Shown piece after piece: positions 24,706 through 32,695 of a stretch of 64,000 nucleotides of DNA. How positions within the stretch are numbered: position 1 is the first letter of the stretch; each line of letters begins with the position of its first letter. The position numbers and the translations under genes are program-made. The notes under the pieces were generated by a model, which had not been told where the DNA came from, ran no database searches, and saw only the letters and a list, made by a program, of their open reading frames with translations. Location of the stretch: contig NZ_CP011390.1 in NCBI RefSeq assembly GCF_001644645.1, forward strand, positions 2,910,001 through 2,974,000, read 5' to 3'. Source of the DNA: Flavisolibacter tropicus. Lineage in GTDB: Bacteria; Bacteroidota; Bacteroidia; Chitinophagales; Chitinophagaceae.

Positions 24706-25341
24706 ATGCACTCATACGAAAAATTGTTATTAGAGAACAAGGCCTGGGCCGCAGAGAAAGTTTCAGACGACCCGGATTACTTTAACCGTCTGGCACACTT
24801 ACAAACGCCCGAGTTTTTATGGATAGGTTGTAGCGACAGCCGCGTGCCGTCCAACGAAATTACGGGTACACAGCCAGGCGAGATCTTTGTCCATCGCAAT
24901 GTGGCCAACCTGGTGATCAATACTGACGTAAATCTTTTAAGCGTATTGGATTATGCAGTAAATCACTTAAAAGTAAAACATGTGATCGTTTGCGGCCACT
25001 ATGGCTGCGGCGGCATTAAAGCCTCGTTGACTAAGACTGATTTTAACCAGGTATTAAATATGTGGCTCCGGAATATTAAAGATGTTATCCGCATACACCG
25101 AGAAGAACTGGACACCATAAAAGATGAAGAAGCCAAGGTTGATCGACTGGTAGAACTGAATGTGCAGGAACAGGTAATGAACCTAGCGAAAACCTCGATC
25201 ATTCAACGTGCCTGGAAGCGTGAACAGCGCCCCCACCTGCACGGCTGGGTATATGGCTTAAAAGATGGGATCATAAAACCTGTTTTTGAAATGCAGGCAG
25301 GCACTCATATTGACAGCCTGTATGAGTACGACGAGTTATAA
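24706..25341 (+). CDS. can: Beta-class carbonic anhydrase (second copy, Can-like)
   Basis: A 211-residue enzyme of the E. coli Can (YadF) type. Zinc ligands are C42 and D44-x-R46 (CSDSRVPSNEI), H98 and C101 (CGHYGCGGIKA). Further family features are GEIFVHRNVANLV and the C-terminal LHGWVYGL-DG. It starts 23 nt after the SulP stop codon, so it is co-transcribed and likely consumes or supplies the transported bicarbonate. The first copy at 21068 is divergent in sequence and on the opposite strand, so the pair is not a recent duplication. Confidence 0.94.
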   Translation: MHSYEKLLLENKAWAAEKVSDDPDYFNRLAHLQTPEFLWIGCSDSRVPSNEITGTQPGEIFVHRNVANLVINTDVNLLSVLDYAVNHLKVKHVIVCGHYGCGGIKASLTKTDFNQVLNMWLRNIKDVIRIHREELDTIKDEEAKVDRLVELNVQEQVMNLAKTSIIQRAWKREQRPHLHGWVYGLKDGIIKPVFEMQAGTHIDSLYEYDEL

Positions 25342-25358
25342 CCTTTAAAAACGTGTCC

Positions 25359-25643
25359 ATGCAATGTCCAAATTGTAATGAAACATTGGTAATGACGGAT
25401 CGCCAAGGCGTTGAAATTGATTATTGCCCCAAATGCAGGGGTGTGTGGCTGGACAGAGGTGAGCTAGACAAGATCATTGAACGTTCGGCAGCGTATACCT
25501 CAGGCCCTGACGCTAATCAAGGCGCTTCAAACAAAGATGAGTATAAGCAGTACCCTCCTCAGCAAGGAGGCCATGATCAGTATACAAATTATAAGCACAA
25601 AAAGAAAAAAGGGTTCTTAAGCGACTTTTTTGATTTCGATTAA
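25359..25643 (+). CDS. TFIIB-type zinc-ribbon protein (zf-TFIIB)
   Basis: A 94-residue protein with one zinc ribbon at the N-terminus: C3-x2-C6 (CPNC) and C23-x2-C26 (CPKC), then RGVWLDRGELDKIIE, the pattern of zf-TFIIB domain proteins. The rest is Gln/Pro/Tyr-rich and ends in a Lys-rich tail followed by FLSDFFDFD. I choose the ATG that directly precedes QCPNC; a GTG two codons upstream would add MS. It lies 17 nt after the carbonic anhydrase gene and before a strong terminator, so it closes the operon. Its role is unknown. Confidence 0.85.
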   Translation: MQCPNCNETLVMTDRQGVEIDYCPKCRGVWLDRGELDKIIERSAAYTSGPDANQGASNKDEYKQYPPQQGGHDQYTNYKHKKKKGFLSDFFDFD

Positions 25644-25681
25644 ACAAAACATCCCGCCCTAAAAAGCGGGATGTTTTGTTT
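25642..25681 (+). terminator. Terminator of the SulP/carbonic anhydrase operon
   Basis: A 16-bp perfect stem, AAACAAAACATCCCGC with GCGGGATGTTTTGTTT, closes an 8-nt loop immediately at the stop codon of the zinc-ribbon gene. Confidence 0.88.
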
Positions 25682-25737
25682 AAAAAGACGTTCTTCTTCC
25701 CCTAACAGCTATTAAAGAGTTGCAAAAGGGATAAACG

Positions 25738-25771
25738 GTTGTTCGCCGTCTAGCGGGTATCCCTACATTTG
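25738..25771 (+). promoter_or_regulatory. Bacteroidota promoter of rpiB
   Basis: A GTTG (-33 region), a 22-nt spacer, and TACATTTG, which exactly matches TAnnTTTG. The start codon lies 15 nt downstream of the -7 element. Confidence 0.55.
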
Positions 25772-25786
25772 TAAAAACACGATAAT

Positions 25787-26251
25787 ATGGAAACCCGCTT
25801 TGACGAGAGCCGTCCTGTGGCCATTGGCGCCGATCATGCTGGCTTTGAATATAAAAATCTCCTAAGCGACCTTTTAAAAAGCAAGGGATTTGAGGTAAAG
25901 GACTATGGCACCTATAGTGCTGATTCTGTAGACTACCCAGATTTTGCCCATCCTGTGGCAGAAGCGGTAGAAAATGGTACAGCCGCCTGGGGTGTACTTA
26001 TTTGCGGCAGCGCCAACGGTGTAGCCATTACAGCCAATAAACATCAAGGCATCCGTGCAGCGCTTTGCTGGACAGAAGAAATTGCGAAACTGGCTCGCCA
26101 ACACAACAATGCTAATGTGGTTTGTATACCCGCACGTTTTGTTTCTACCAGCGTGGCAGAGGACATCACCACAGCCTTTGTAGAAACCCCATTTGAAGGT
26201 GGCCGCCATGAAAAACGCGTAAACAAAATAGCTTGCAGCATTTCAAACTAA
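25787..26251 (+). CDS. rpiB: Ribose-5-phosphate isomerase B
   Basis: A 154-residue enzyme of the RpiB/LacAB fold, interconverting ribose 5-phosphate and ribulose 5-phosphate in the pentose-phosphate pathway. Family residues are visible: IGADHAGFEYK near the N-terminus, the catalytic C73 in CGSANGVAITANK, HNNANV around H105, and the C-terminal ...GRHEKRVNKI. Some members act on other phosphorylated sugars such as allose 6-phosphate, but no sugar operon is adjacent. The next gene begins 17 nt after the stop codon. Confidence 0.94.
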   Translation: METRFDESRPVAIGADHAGFEYKNLLSDLLKSKGFEVKDYGTYSADSVDYPDFAHPVAEAVENGTAAWGVLICGSANGVAITANKHQGIRAALCWTEEIAKLARQHNNANVVCIPARFVSTSVAEDITTAFVETPFEGGRHEKRVNKIACSISN

Positions 26252-26268
26252 ACCCTATAAAAAAGAAG

Positions 26269-27777
26269 ATGAGATCACTACTCGTACTAGCAATGATGGC
26301 TAGCACAACGTGCACCTTTGCTCAGACATCGGCAAAGTCAAGCGCTTTTGCCAAAACAGGCAAGCCAGATGCATTTGCAAAAACCATCACGGCAGAAGAC
26401 TTAAAAAAACATTTATTCATTATTGCCGGAAAAGAAATGGAAGGCCGGGAAACCGCCTCACCAGGCCAGCGCAAAGCCGCTGCCTATATTGAAAACCATT
26501 TCCGCCAATTAGGCCTGGAGCCGGGCGCAGGCAATGGCTACCAGCAATTTTACAACGTTTATCAAGATTCATTGTTAAACGCCGGCTTAGAAATCAATGG
26601 CCAGGCATACAGCCTTGATAAAGACTTTGGTGTAAACATTGCCAACAATGTTTCCGGCACTTTTCGCTTTAGCGAGGTAACCTATGTTAATGCCGCCGAC
26701 ACGAACGCTTTTAAAGCAGCCAATCTTACCGGCAAGCTAGTGATCATGTTTGGCAACAACGCTAACATGTCTCGTGCAGCAGCTATGGCTACCAACAACC
26801 TTGTTCGCTCAAAAGGTATTGCAGCCATTTTATCAGTATCATCTCAATTACCGCGCACTACACCGGCTCCACGTAAAGGCAATCAAAGCCTGTATTCGTT
26901 CCGCAAAACATTGGAAGCTCAACAATATTCCATTTCAGAAGCAGTTGCAAAAGCCATCTTAGGTACTGACTTTGATGCAGCTAAGGCAGGAACGCTGGCT
27001 TCAAAAGCTTACAATACTGAAGCTTTATTGCAAACCAATAAAGCTACTACTACCTTACAAAGCAGCAACGTACTGGGCGTATTACCAGGTACAGATTTGA
27101 AAGATCAATACCTGTTTATTACAGCGCACTACGACCACTTAGGTAAAAGAGATACCGTTATTTACTATGGTGCCGACGATGATGGCTCTGGTACTGTTGG
27201 CGTATTGGAAATTGCAGAAGCATTTGTACAAGCTAAAAAAGCAGGCAAAGGTCCTCGCAGAACCATTGTATTTATGACTGTAAGCGGTGAAGAGAAAGGC
27301 TTGTGGGGTTCTGAAAGCTACTCTAACAACCCACTGTTTCCATTGGACAAAACTACTGCTGACTTGAACATTGATATGATTGGTCGTAGCGATGTTACCC
27401 GCAAAGGAGATACTACCAACTATGTTTACGTAGTAGGGGACGATAAACTGAGCACTGATCTGAAGCCGATCAGCGAAGCCCAGAACGCCAAATACACAAA
27501 GCTGGAGTTGGATTATAAATACAATGATCCAAATGATCCGAATAGAATTTATTTCAGAAGCGACCACTACAACTTTGCACGTAAAGGTGTACCTATCATC
27601 TTCTATTACGATGGTATGTTAGGCGCTGATTATCACCGCCCTACTGATACTCCTGAAAAGATCAATTATCCTTTGGCCGCTAAAAGGGCTCAACTGGTAT
27701 TTTATACTGCTTGGGAAATGGCCAACCGCAATGAGATGTTGAAGCGTGACATAGCTTTACCTACAGCAACTCGATAA
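26269..27777 (+). CDS. M28-family metallopeptidase, secreted
   Basis: A 502-residue zinc aminopeptidase-type enzyme, starting at the ATG that gives MRSLLVLAMMASTTCTFAQ, a signal peptide. The metal-binding blocks are ITAHYDHLG (His), ADDDGSGT (Asp), SGEEKGLWGS (Glu-Glu), DMIGR (Asp) and SDHYNF (His). An ~80-residue insert around residues 130-250 lies in the apical/PA-like position. Such peptidases trim N-terminal residues from peptides in the periplasm or outside. It starts 17 nt after rpiB and may share its promoter. The peptide specificity is unknown. Confidence 0.9.
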   Translation: MRSLLVLAMMASTTCTFAQTSAKSSAFAKTGKPDAFAKTITAEDLKKHLFIIAGKEMEGRETASPGQRKAAAYIENHFRQLGLEPGAGNGYQQFYNVYQDSLLNAGLEINGQAYSLDKDFGVNIANNVSGTFRFSEVTYVNAADTNAFKAANLTGKLVIMFGNNANMSRAAAMATNNLVRSKGIAAILSVSSQLPRTTPAPRKGNQSLYSFRKTLEAQQYSISEAVAKAILGTDFDAAKAGTLASKAYNTEALLQTNKATTTLQSSNVLGVLPGTDLKDQYLFITAHYDHLGKRDTVIYYGADDDGSGTVGVLEIAEAFVQAKKAGKGPRRTIVFMTVSGEEKGLWGSESYSNNPLFPLDKTTADLNIDMIGRSDVTRKGDTTNYVYVVGDDKLSTDLKPISEAQNAKYTKLELDYKYNDPNDPNRIYFRSDHYNFARKGVPIIFYYDGMLGADYHRPTDTPEKINYPLAAKRAQLVFYTAWEMANRNEMLKRDIALPTATR

Positions 27778-27800
27778 TAAATAATACTTTCCTTTTTTTG

Positions 27801-27829
27801 AAAGCGGAGACTCTGTTCTCCGCTTTTTT
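27801..27829 (+). terminator. Terminator after the M28 peptidase
   Basis: AAAGCGGAGA pairs with TCTCCGCTTT around a 6-nt loop, followed by TTTTATT, 24 nt after the stop codon. Confidence 0.85.
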
Positions 27830-27941
27830 ATTGAGACTGGTTGCCCCCACATAGATGTAAGGAACTACCAATGCACATTTTAATCTCTAAACCAGATGCA
27901 ACGCCTGCTTAAAGCCTATTGTCAAGCATAAAAATGGAGAT

Positions 27942-28397
27942 ATGAAAAAACGTCTTTTTACCATTCTGGCCTTAACGGGGCTCTTGGTCGCAGTGGCCAG
28001 CAGTTGCTCAAAAGACAAGGATAGGTATGAAGAAGTGACCCCTCTTGAAAACAAAACAACCGATGAAATAAAGCTGCTGCTGATTGGCAACTGGAAAGTT
28101 CATTATGCTTATGGAGGCTTTGATGGCCATACCAAACAAAGCTTCTCTAATAAAACATTTAGGGTGCTTGCTAATGACAGTATATACTTTTCTACCAATA
28201 ATGGTATAACAGATGGCGATAAAATAGCTTATGAAAGAATAAACACCATATTTGGCTACGAAGCAACCGTAATGAACTTTACTAGCCATCTGGATTGGAT
28301 TGTAAGTAATCAGAAAGGCGATACATTGATATTAAAAGATCATGCTACAGAGCCTTTTGAATATTATATTACCAGAATTACCGAACTTAAAAATTAA
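27942..28397 (+). CDS. Lipocalin-like lipoprotein
   Basis: A 151-residue protein with a lipoprotein signal (ILALTGLLVAVASSC, lipobox ASSC). Its mature part has IKLLLIGNWKVHYAYGG near the start, the GxW pattern of lipocalin-like domains of Bacteroidota. Strands such as ATVMNFTSHLDWIV and TLILKDH follow. No catalytic residues are apparent. It would sit in the periplasm or outer membrane. The upstream region has no good promoter match. Name by fold only. Confidence 0.72.
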   Translation: MKKRLFTILALTGLLVAVASSCSKDKDRYEEVTPLENKTTDEIKLLLIGNWKVHYAYGGFDGHTKQSFSNKTFRVLANDSIYFSTNNGITDGDKIAYERINTIFGYEATVMNFTSHLDWIVSNQKGDTLILKDHATEPFEYYITRITELKN

Positions 28398-28438
28398 TAT
28401 TTTCAAACAAAAGGCGAAGACTATTTCAGTGCTTTCAT

Positions 28439-28469
28439 TTTGTATCAGTGTCCCCTACGCTTATATTCG
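28439..28469 (+). promoter_or_regulatory. Bacteroidota promoter of the small membrane protein
   Basis: TTTG at 28439, a 19-nt spacer (the ideal length), and TATATTCG, one mismatch from TAnnTTTG. The start codon follows 21 nt later. Confidence 0.6.
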
Positions 28470-28490
28470 TAAGGAACCTAACTAAACAAA

Positions 28491-28946
28491 ATGGAACAAA
28501 TGCAAGTCCAACCCACCGAAACAACTGCCACAGACATTGTCTCTGAACATTATGACACCTATAAAGAGGTGCAGCAAGACATTCTGGAAACGGAGACCCG
28601 TAAAACACGCAATGCCATACTTATTGTAGCAGCTCTCTTATTTGGCAGCGACCTGCTGGCATTATTGATGGCCAATGCTGTTTCCGGAACAAACCTGCTA
28701 TACATACTGATTGTCCCGGTTATTTTCGCAACGATTGGCATCTTTGCTTTAAAACAACCTTTAGCAGCTATCATTACTGCTATTGTGCTGTATGTCAGCC
28801 TGTGGGCCTTTAACGTTTATATTTATGGCGGCGCACAAATTCTTAGCGGTCTGATTATGAAAGCCATTGCAGTTACCTTTTTACTAATGGGCTTGAACCA
28901 TGCTAGGGAGGCTGTAAAAGCCCGAAAAAACCTAAAATCAGCGTAA
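28491..28946 (+). CDS. Membrane protein of unknown function (four hydrophobic segments)
   Basis: A 151-residue protein with an acidic cytoplasmic-type N-terminus (~1-40) and four hydrophobic segments at ~42-60, ~67-84, ~88-106 and ~113-132. It ends in a basic tail (ARKNLKSA). The pattern is conserved-looking in Bacteroidota short membrane proteins but I cannot name it. A near-ideal promoter precedes it and a terminator follows, so it is monocistronic. Confidence 0.7.
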   Translation: MEQMQVQPTETTATDIVSEHYDTYKEVQQDILETETRKTRNAILIVAALLFGSDLLALLMANAVSGTNLLYILIVPVIFATIGIFALKQPLAAIITAIVLYVSLWAFNVYIYGGAQILSGLIMKAIAVTFLLMGLNHAREAVKARKNLKSA

Positions 28947-28965
28947 TTATTACGCTTTTGAATAA

Positions 28966-28999
28966 AATAAAAGAGGCTCCATGTGGAGCCTCTTTTATT
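28966..28999. terminator. Bidirectional terminator
   Basis: AATAAAAGAGGCTCC pairs with GGAGCCTCTTTTATT around ATGT. It ends the membrane-protein gene and can also end the leftward DHS-like gene, whose stop codon is ~80 nt to the right. Confidence 0.85.
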
Positions 29000-29079
29000 T
29001 TATAATGATTACTCAAACTATCAAGAAAAGTAATCCTATTGATCCTACCTATCAATCCCGCTAATCTGCGGTCCGGTCA

Positions 29080-30054
29080 TTACCAACCTAATAAATACGC
29101 AAACACCAATGGAGCCACAATAGTAGCATCACTTTCAATAATGAACTTTGGTGTTTTAATATCCAACTTACCCCAGGTGATCTTCTCATTTGGATGTGCA
29201 CCTGAGTAAGAACCATAAGAAGTAGTAGAGTCAGAAATCTGACAGAAATAGCTCCAGAATGGAATATCATGCATTTCCAGATCCTGGTACATCATTGGAA
29301 CCACGCAGATTGGGAAATCACCGGCAATACCGCCACCAACTTGGAAGAAGCCAATACCCTTACCAGCACTGTTTTCTTTATAATAGTTAGCCAACCATAC
29401 CATGTATTCAATACCGCTCTTCATGGTGCTGGCCTTTATTTCACCCTTATACACATACGATGCAAAGATGTTACCCATGGTGCTGTCTTCCCAACCACCC
29501 ACTACAATCGGCAGGTTCTTTTCAGCAGCAGCGATCATCCAGCTGTTTTTAGGATCAATCTGGTAATTCTCTTTCATTACACCACTTAACAGCAGTTTAT
29601 ACATGTATTCATGAGGAAAGTAACGCTCACCTTTATCATCGGCGTCTTTCCACAACTTATGAATATGAGTTTGAATACGGCGGAAGGCTTCTTCTTCCGG
29701 AATACAAGTATCTGTTACACGGTTCAAACCTCTTTCCAAAAGATCCCACTCCATTTCAGGTGTTAGGTCTCTCCAGTTTGGAAGACGCTCATAATGGTTA
29801 TGCGCTACCAGGTTCATGATATCCTCTTCCAGGTTGGCACCAGTACAGGAAATGATATGAATCTTATCCTGGCGGATCATTTCAGCCAATGAGATACCCA
29901 ATTCGGCAGTACTCATAGCACCAGCCAGCGTTACCATCATTTTACCACCTTCCAGTAAGTGTTGCTCATATCCTTTAGCCGCATCTACCAGCGCCGCTGC
30001 ATTGAAGTGGCGATAGTGATGGGTAATAAACTGTGAAACGGGACCCTTATTCAT
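29080..30054 (-). CDS. Deoxyhypusine-synthase-like protein
   Basis: A 324-residue protein of the deoxyhypusine synthase family. The start MNKGPVSQFITHHYRHFNAA is chosen over a longer frame with a 17-residue hydrophobic head. The NAD-binding and active-site regions follow the family: VTLAGAMSTAELG, SCTGANLEED, VVGGWEDST, FQVGGGIAGDF and the catalytic-type Lys at about K296 in TWGKL. Bacteria lack eIF5A, so this enzyme is thought to make homospermidine-like or other polyamines instead. No polyamine gene is adjacent. The family is sure; the reaction is open. Confidence 0.9.
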   Translation of the reverse strand: MNKGPVSQFITHHYRHFNAAALVDAAKGYEQHLLEGGKMMVTLAGAMSTAELGISLAEMIRQDKIHIISCTGANLEEDIMNLVAHNHYERLPNWRDLTPEMEWDLLERGLNRVTDTCIPEEEAFRRIQTHIHKLWKDADDKGERYFPHEYMYKLLLSGVMKENYQIDPKNSWMIAAAEKNLPIVVGGWEDSTMGNIFASYVYKGEIKASTMKSGIEYMVWLANYYKENSAGKGIGFFQVGGGIAGDFPICVVPMMYQDLEMHDIPFWSYFCQISDSTTSYGSYSGAHPNEKITWGKLDIKTPKFIIESDATIVAPLVFAYLLGW

Positions 30055-30080
30055 ATGCTTAAAATTGAGCGGCAAAATTA

Positions 30081-30116
30081 GCCCTAAAAAAACAAACCCC
30101 AGCAAATTCGCTGGGG
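30081..30116 (-). terminator. Terminator of the 30146 gene
   Basis: CCCCAGC/GCTGGGG around a 6-nt loop, with a T-rich tract on the minus-strand 3' side (A run at 30085-30092). It lies between this gene and the DHS-like gene, so the two have separate transcripts. Confidence 0.7.
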
Positions 30117-30145
30117 CTGTTCAAAACACACACACTGAAACAAAC

Positions 30146-30592
30146 TCATGGTTTGCGCGTTTTCTGAAAAGTAACCCACTCCGTTAAAGCAGATCCTTTC
30201 AGGATTAGTTTATTGTCGCTGTTCTGCAGCGTTACATAGTAGGCTAAGCCATCTTCTGTTGTCATTTCAATCAGATCTGAAATCCAATAGCCTGAATAAT
30301 CTTTTCTCAAACTTGCCTGTAAAGTAATCGGCAACTGCAGAGAAGAGATATTACGACTGGTAGCTACCAGGTTGCCATCTGCTTCGTAAAATACAGAAGC
30401 ATATTGACCATTCAAAGCAAAATCGGCCTTATATAAATTATTAGACACCGACCAGCACACTTCAGATGCATCTACAAAGGTAGATTTAAAAGACTGGATT
30501 GCTGCTGGAGCAATTTCAATTTTATCAGTAGCAGAGCTAACATTGGTAAACAGTGACGCAGCAACTGTTAGAAAAGCAATTAAAAGTTTCAT
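30146..30592 (-). CDS. Secreted PepSY-like protein (copy 1)
   Basis: A 148-residue exported protein with signal peptide MKLLIAFLTVAASLFTNVSSA. The pattern AIQSFKSTFVDASEVCWS..NLYKADFALNGQYASVFYEADGNLVATSRNI is that of PepSY-like (putative beta-lactamase-inhibitor-like) domains of Bacteroidota. A close relative is at 34728, with KAFNASFKDAQQVIWEEHTDVYEVKF and a Gly-Asn strand. Promoter elements precede it. The function is unknown; such proteins are often stress-induced and envelope-located. Confidence 0.74.
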   Translation of the reverse strand: MKLLIAFLTVAASLFTNVSSATDKIEIAPAAIQSFKSTFVDASEVCWSVSNNLYKADFALNGQYASVFYEADGNLVATSRNISSLQLPITLQASLRKDYSGYWISDLIEMTTEDGLAYYVTLQNSDNKLILKGSALTEWVTFQKTRKP

Positions 30593-30644
30593 ATAAATGA
30601 TTTTGGTTTTAAAAATTTCTTTGTCGTTTTATCATTCGACGTGA

Positions 30645-30675
30645 CAAAAGTAGATTTGGTTACAGGCCATTACAA
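30645..30675 (-). promoter_or_regulatory. Bacteroidota promoter of the 30146 gene
   Basis: On the minus strand, CTTG as -33, a 20-nt spacer and TACTTTTG (exact TAnnTTTG), about 52 nt before the start codon. Confidence 0.6.
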
Positions 30676-30762
30676 GAAATTTGTGAGGACTGGCGCACAC
30701 TGTTAAAGCTTTAACACGGTGCAAGAAGATTGTTAACAGAGATGAATTGATAATTTTAATGT

Positions 30763-31350
30763 ATGAACTACCTCGCCCACGCCTACTTGTCGTTTCACCA
30801 TCCAGAGATATTGGTTGGAAATATGATTTCCGATTTTGTAAAAGGCAAGTCGCGTTTAGGATATTCGGTAGGCGTACAAAAAGGAATTACCCTTCATCGA
30901 TTAATAGATGACTATACAGATTCTCATTCAGCTACGTTACAAGCAAAAACAATTTTCCATCCATACTATCGTTTATACAGTGGAGCGCTTGTTGATGTAG
31001 TATATGATCATTTTCTAGCAAACGACCATTCGATTTTTACAGAAGCATCGCTATACCAATTTACCCATACAGTGTACCAAACGTTAGAGCAGTACCATAT
31101 GCAGTTGCCACCGCGCTTTTTGCTAATGCTGCCGTATATGAAAGCAGAGAACTGGCTCTATAACTATCGTACAAAAGAAGGTATTGGCAAAAGCATACGC
31201 GGACTGGTACGCCGATCGGCTTACTTAACTGACTATGAAACGGCGATATTGCTGCTAAACGAAAACTATGACTTCCTGGAAAGTTGTTACCAACTGTTTA
31301 TAAAAGATGTTAAATCCTTTGCGGAAGATCAATTAAGCAAACAAGATTGA
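30763..31350 (+). CDS. acpH: Acyl-carrier-protein phosphodiesterase-like protein
   Basis: A 195-residue protein opening MNYLAHAYLSF with a GNMISDFVKGKS block and ITLHRLIDDYTDSHSA, the HD-type pattern of AcpH. It then has SGALVDVVYDHFLA. This family removes the 4'-phosphopantetheine group from acyl carrier protein, and the D/H residues are the metal and phosphate ligands. Length matches E. coli AcpH (193). No fatty acid genes are adjacent; the gene stands alone on the plus strand. The symbol reflects family identity and not a tested reaction. Confidence 0.87.
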   Translation: MNYLAHAYLSFHHPEILVGNMISDFVKGKSRLGYSVGVQKGITLHRLIDDYTDSHSATLQAKTIFHPYYRLYSGALVDVVYDHFLANDHSIFTEASLYQFTHTVYQTLEQYHMQLPPRFLLMLPYMKAENWLYNYRTKEGIGKSIRGLVRRSAYLTDYETAILLLNENYDFLESCYQLFIKDVKSFAEDQLSKQD

Positions 31351-31408
31351 TATTTGGTAAGGGTTCTTTTATTTCAGACACTATTTTTGCAACCTAATTT
31401 TTAATACT

Positions 31409-31981
31409 ATGAAAAAACTGATTGGCCTTCTATTGGCTGTTGCGTTTTTAAACACCTCTAATGCGCAAAGCAACGGCAATAAACTGCCAGCCATAGACAA
31501 GTCTCCTATGGATATGGCTTATTACCCAGCCAACTTCCCTGTATTAAAAGTACAAGACAAGGCCTCTGAGCCTTTAGTAGCACGAGTAATCTATAGCCGC
31601 CCGCAAAAGAGCGGCCGTACAGTATATGGTGAATTGGTAGAATTTGGCAAGGTGTGGCGACTAGGAGCCAATGAGGCCACAGAAATTGAGTTTTACAGAG
31701 ATGTCAAAATAAACGGCAAAAAGATCCCAAAAGGCAAATACACTTTATATGCCTTTGTTAACCCTGCCGATTGGACAATGGTGATCAATAAAGAAACCGA
31801 CACCTGGGGTGCGTTTAAATACGATGAAAAGAAAGACGTAGCACGCATAACAGTTCCTTCCGAAAAACTGAAAGAACCAGCCGAAGCTTTTACCATGTAT
31901 TTTGAAAAAGCAGAAGCAGGCACCAATCTATTAATCATGTGGGACGACACAAAAGTGACATTGCCCATAAGTTTAAAATAA
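31409..31981 (+). CDS. DUF2911 protein, copy 1
   Basis: A 190-residue exported protein with signal peptide (LIGLLLAVAFLNTSNAQS). The core SPMDMAYYPANFPVLK, VIYSRPQKSGRTVYGELV, GKVWRLGANEATEIEFYRDVKINGK and a C-terminal TMVINKETDTWG/MWDDTKVTLPI are the DUF2911 family. The next gene is a clear paralogue, so this is a tandem duplication. A TATTTTTG -7 element lies 20 nt upstream. No enzymatic motif is visible; the fold is probably a beta-sandwich that binds a ligand in the envelope. Confidence 0.88.
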   Translation: MKKLIGLLLAVAFLNTSNAQSNGNKLPAIDKSPMDMAYYPANFPVLKVQDKASEPLVARVIYSRPQKSGRTVYGELVEFGKVWRLGANEATEIEFYRDVKINGKKIPKGKYTLYAFVNPADWTMVINKETDTWGAFKYDEKKDVARITVPSEKLKEPAEAFTMYFEKAEAGTNLLIMWDDTKVTLPISLK

Positions 31982-31988
31982 CCCTTAG

Positions 31989-32016
31989 AAAGCCATCTTT
32001 TAGGATGGCTTTTTTT
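31989..32016 (+). terminator. Terminator between the two DUF2911 genes
   Basis: AAAGCCATC pairs with GATGGCTTT around a TTTTAG loop, followed by a T run. The paralogues are therefore at least partly independent transcripts. Confidence 0.75.
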
Positions 32017-32056
32017 ATGAAAAATAGAAATAGCATAAAAGCTGTAATTTTTCGCC

Positions 32057-32686
32057 ATGAAATTTCCACTGATCATTTGCCTCTCGTTTTTCCTTTTTTC
32101 ATGTAATGAGGAGAATGGGAAGCCCAATACCAACACTAAGCCCCTACGAAAAGACACTAACACCGCCCTTCGACCTTCAGCTATAAACCCTTATAGTGCG
32201 TTAGACATCTCGGCCATGGATATCAGCTACTTTCCAATCGACTTCCCTGTGCTCAAGATGACCAAAGGCACTCCGGAACTCCCTATAGCACGAATCATTT
32301 ATAGCCGCCCCCACAAACAAGGAAGAAAAATCTTTGGAGGTCTCTTAAAATATGGTGAACCATGGCGTCTAGGGGCTAATGAAGCTACAGAGATTGAGCT
32401 TTTCCAACCTTTGCGCATTCAAGGGAAAACAGTTGCCAAAGGCCGATATATTTTATACTGCATCCCTACTGAAACCAAATGGACCATTGTCTTTAATACT
32501 AATATTTATACCTGGGGACTAAAACAAAACGCCAAAAAAGACGTGTACCGTTTTGATATCCCCATTCAAAAAACAGCTAACAACATCGAGAACTTTACGA
32601 TTTTATTCCAGGGCGAAGCTCCCCATGCCAATATATTAATTGCCTGGGACGATGTAGAAGCACGTCTTCCTTTCAGTACTAATTAA
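32057..32686 (+). CDS. DUF2911 protein, copy 2 (lipoprotein form)
   Basis: A 209-residue relative of the previous gene: SAMDISYFPIDFPVLKM, IIYSRPHKQGRKIFGGLL, GEPWRLGANEATEIELFQPLRIQG and IAWDDVEARLPF all align. Here the N-terminus is LIICLSFFLFSCNEENG, a lipoprotein signal. Sequence between the cores is clearly diverged, so the duplication is old. The two products would differ in location: copy 1 soluble, copy 2 membrane-anchored. It ends 9 nt before asnB and could be co-transcribed with it. Confidence 0.87.
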   Translation: MKFPLIICLSFFLFSCNEENGKPNTNTKPLRKDTNTALRPSAINPYSALDISAMDISYFPIDFPVLKMTKGTPELPIARIIYSRPHKQGRKIFGGLLKYGEPWRLGANEATEIELFQPLRIQGKTVAKGRYILYCIPTETKWTIVFNTNIYTWGLKQNAKKDVYRFDIPIQKTANNIENFTILFQGEAPHANILIAWDDVEARLPFSTN

Positions 32687-32695
32687 CCTACATCC

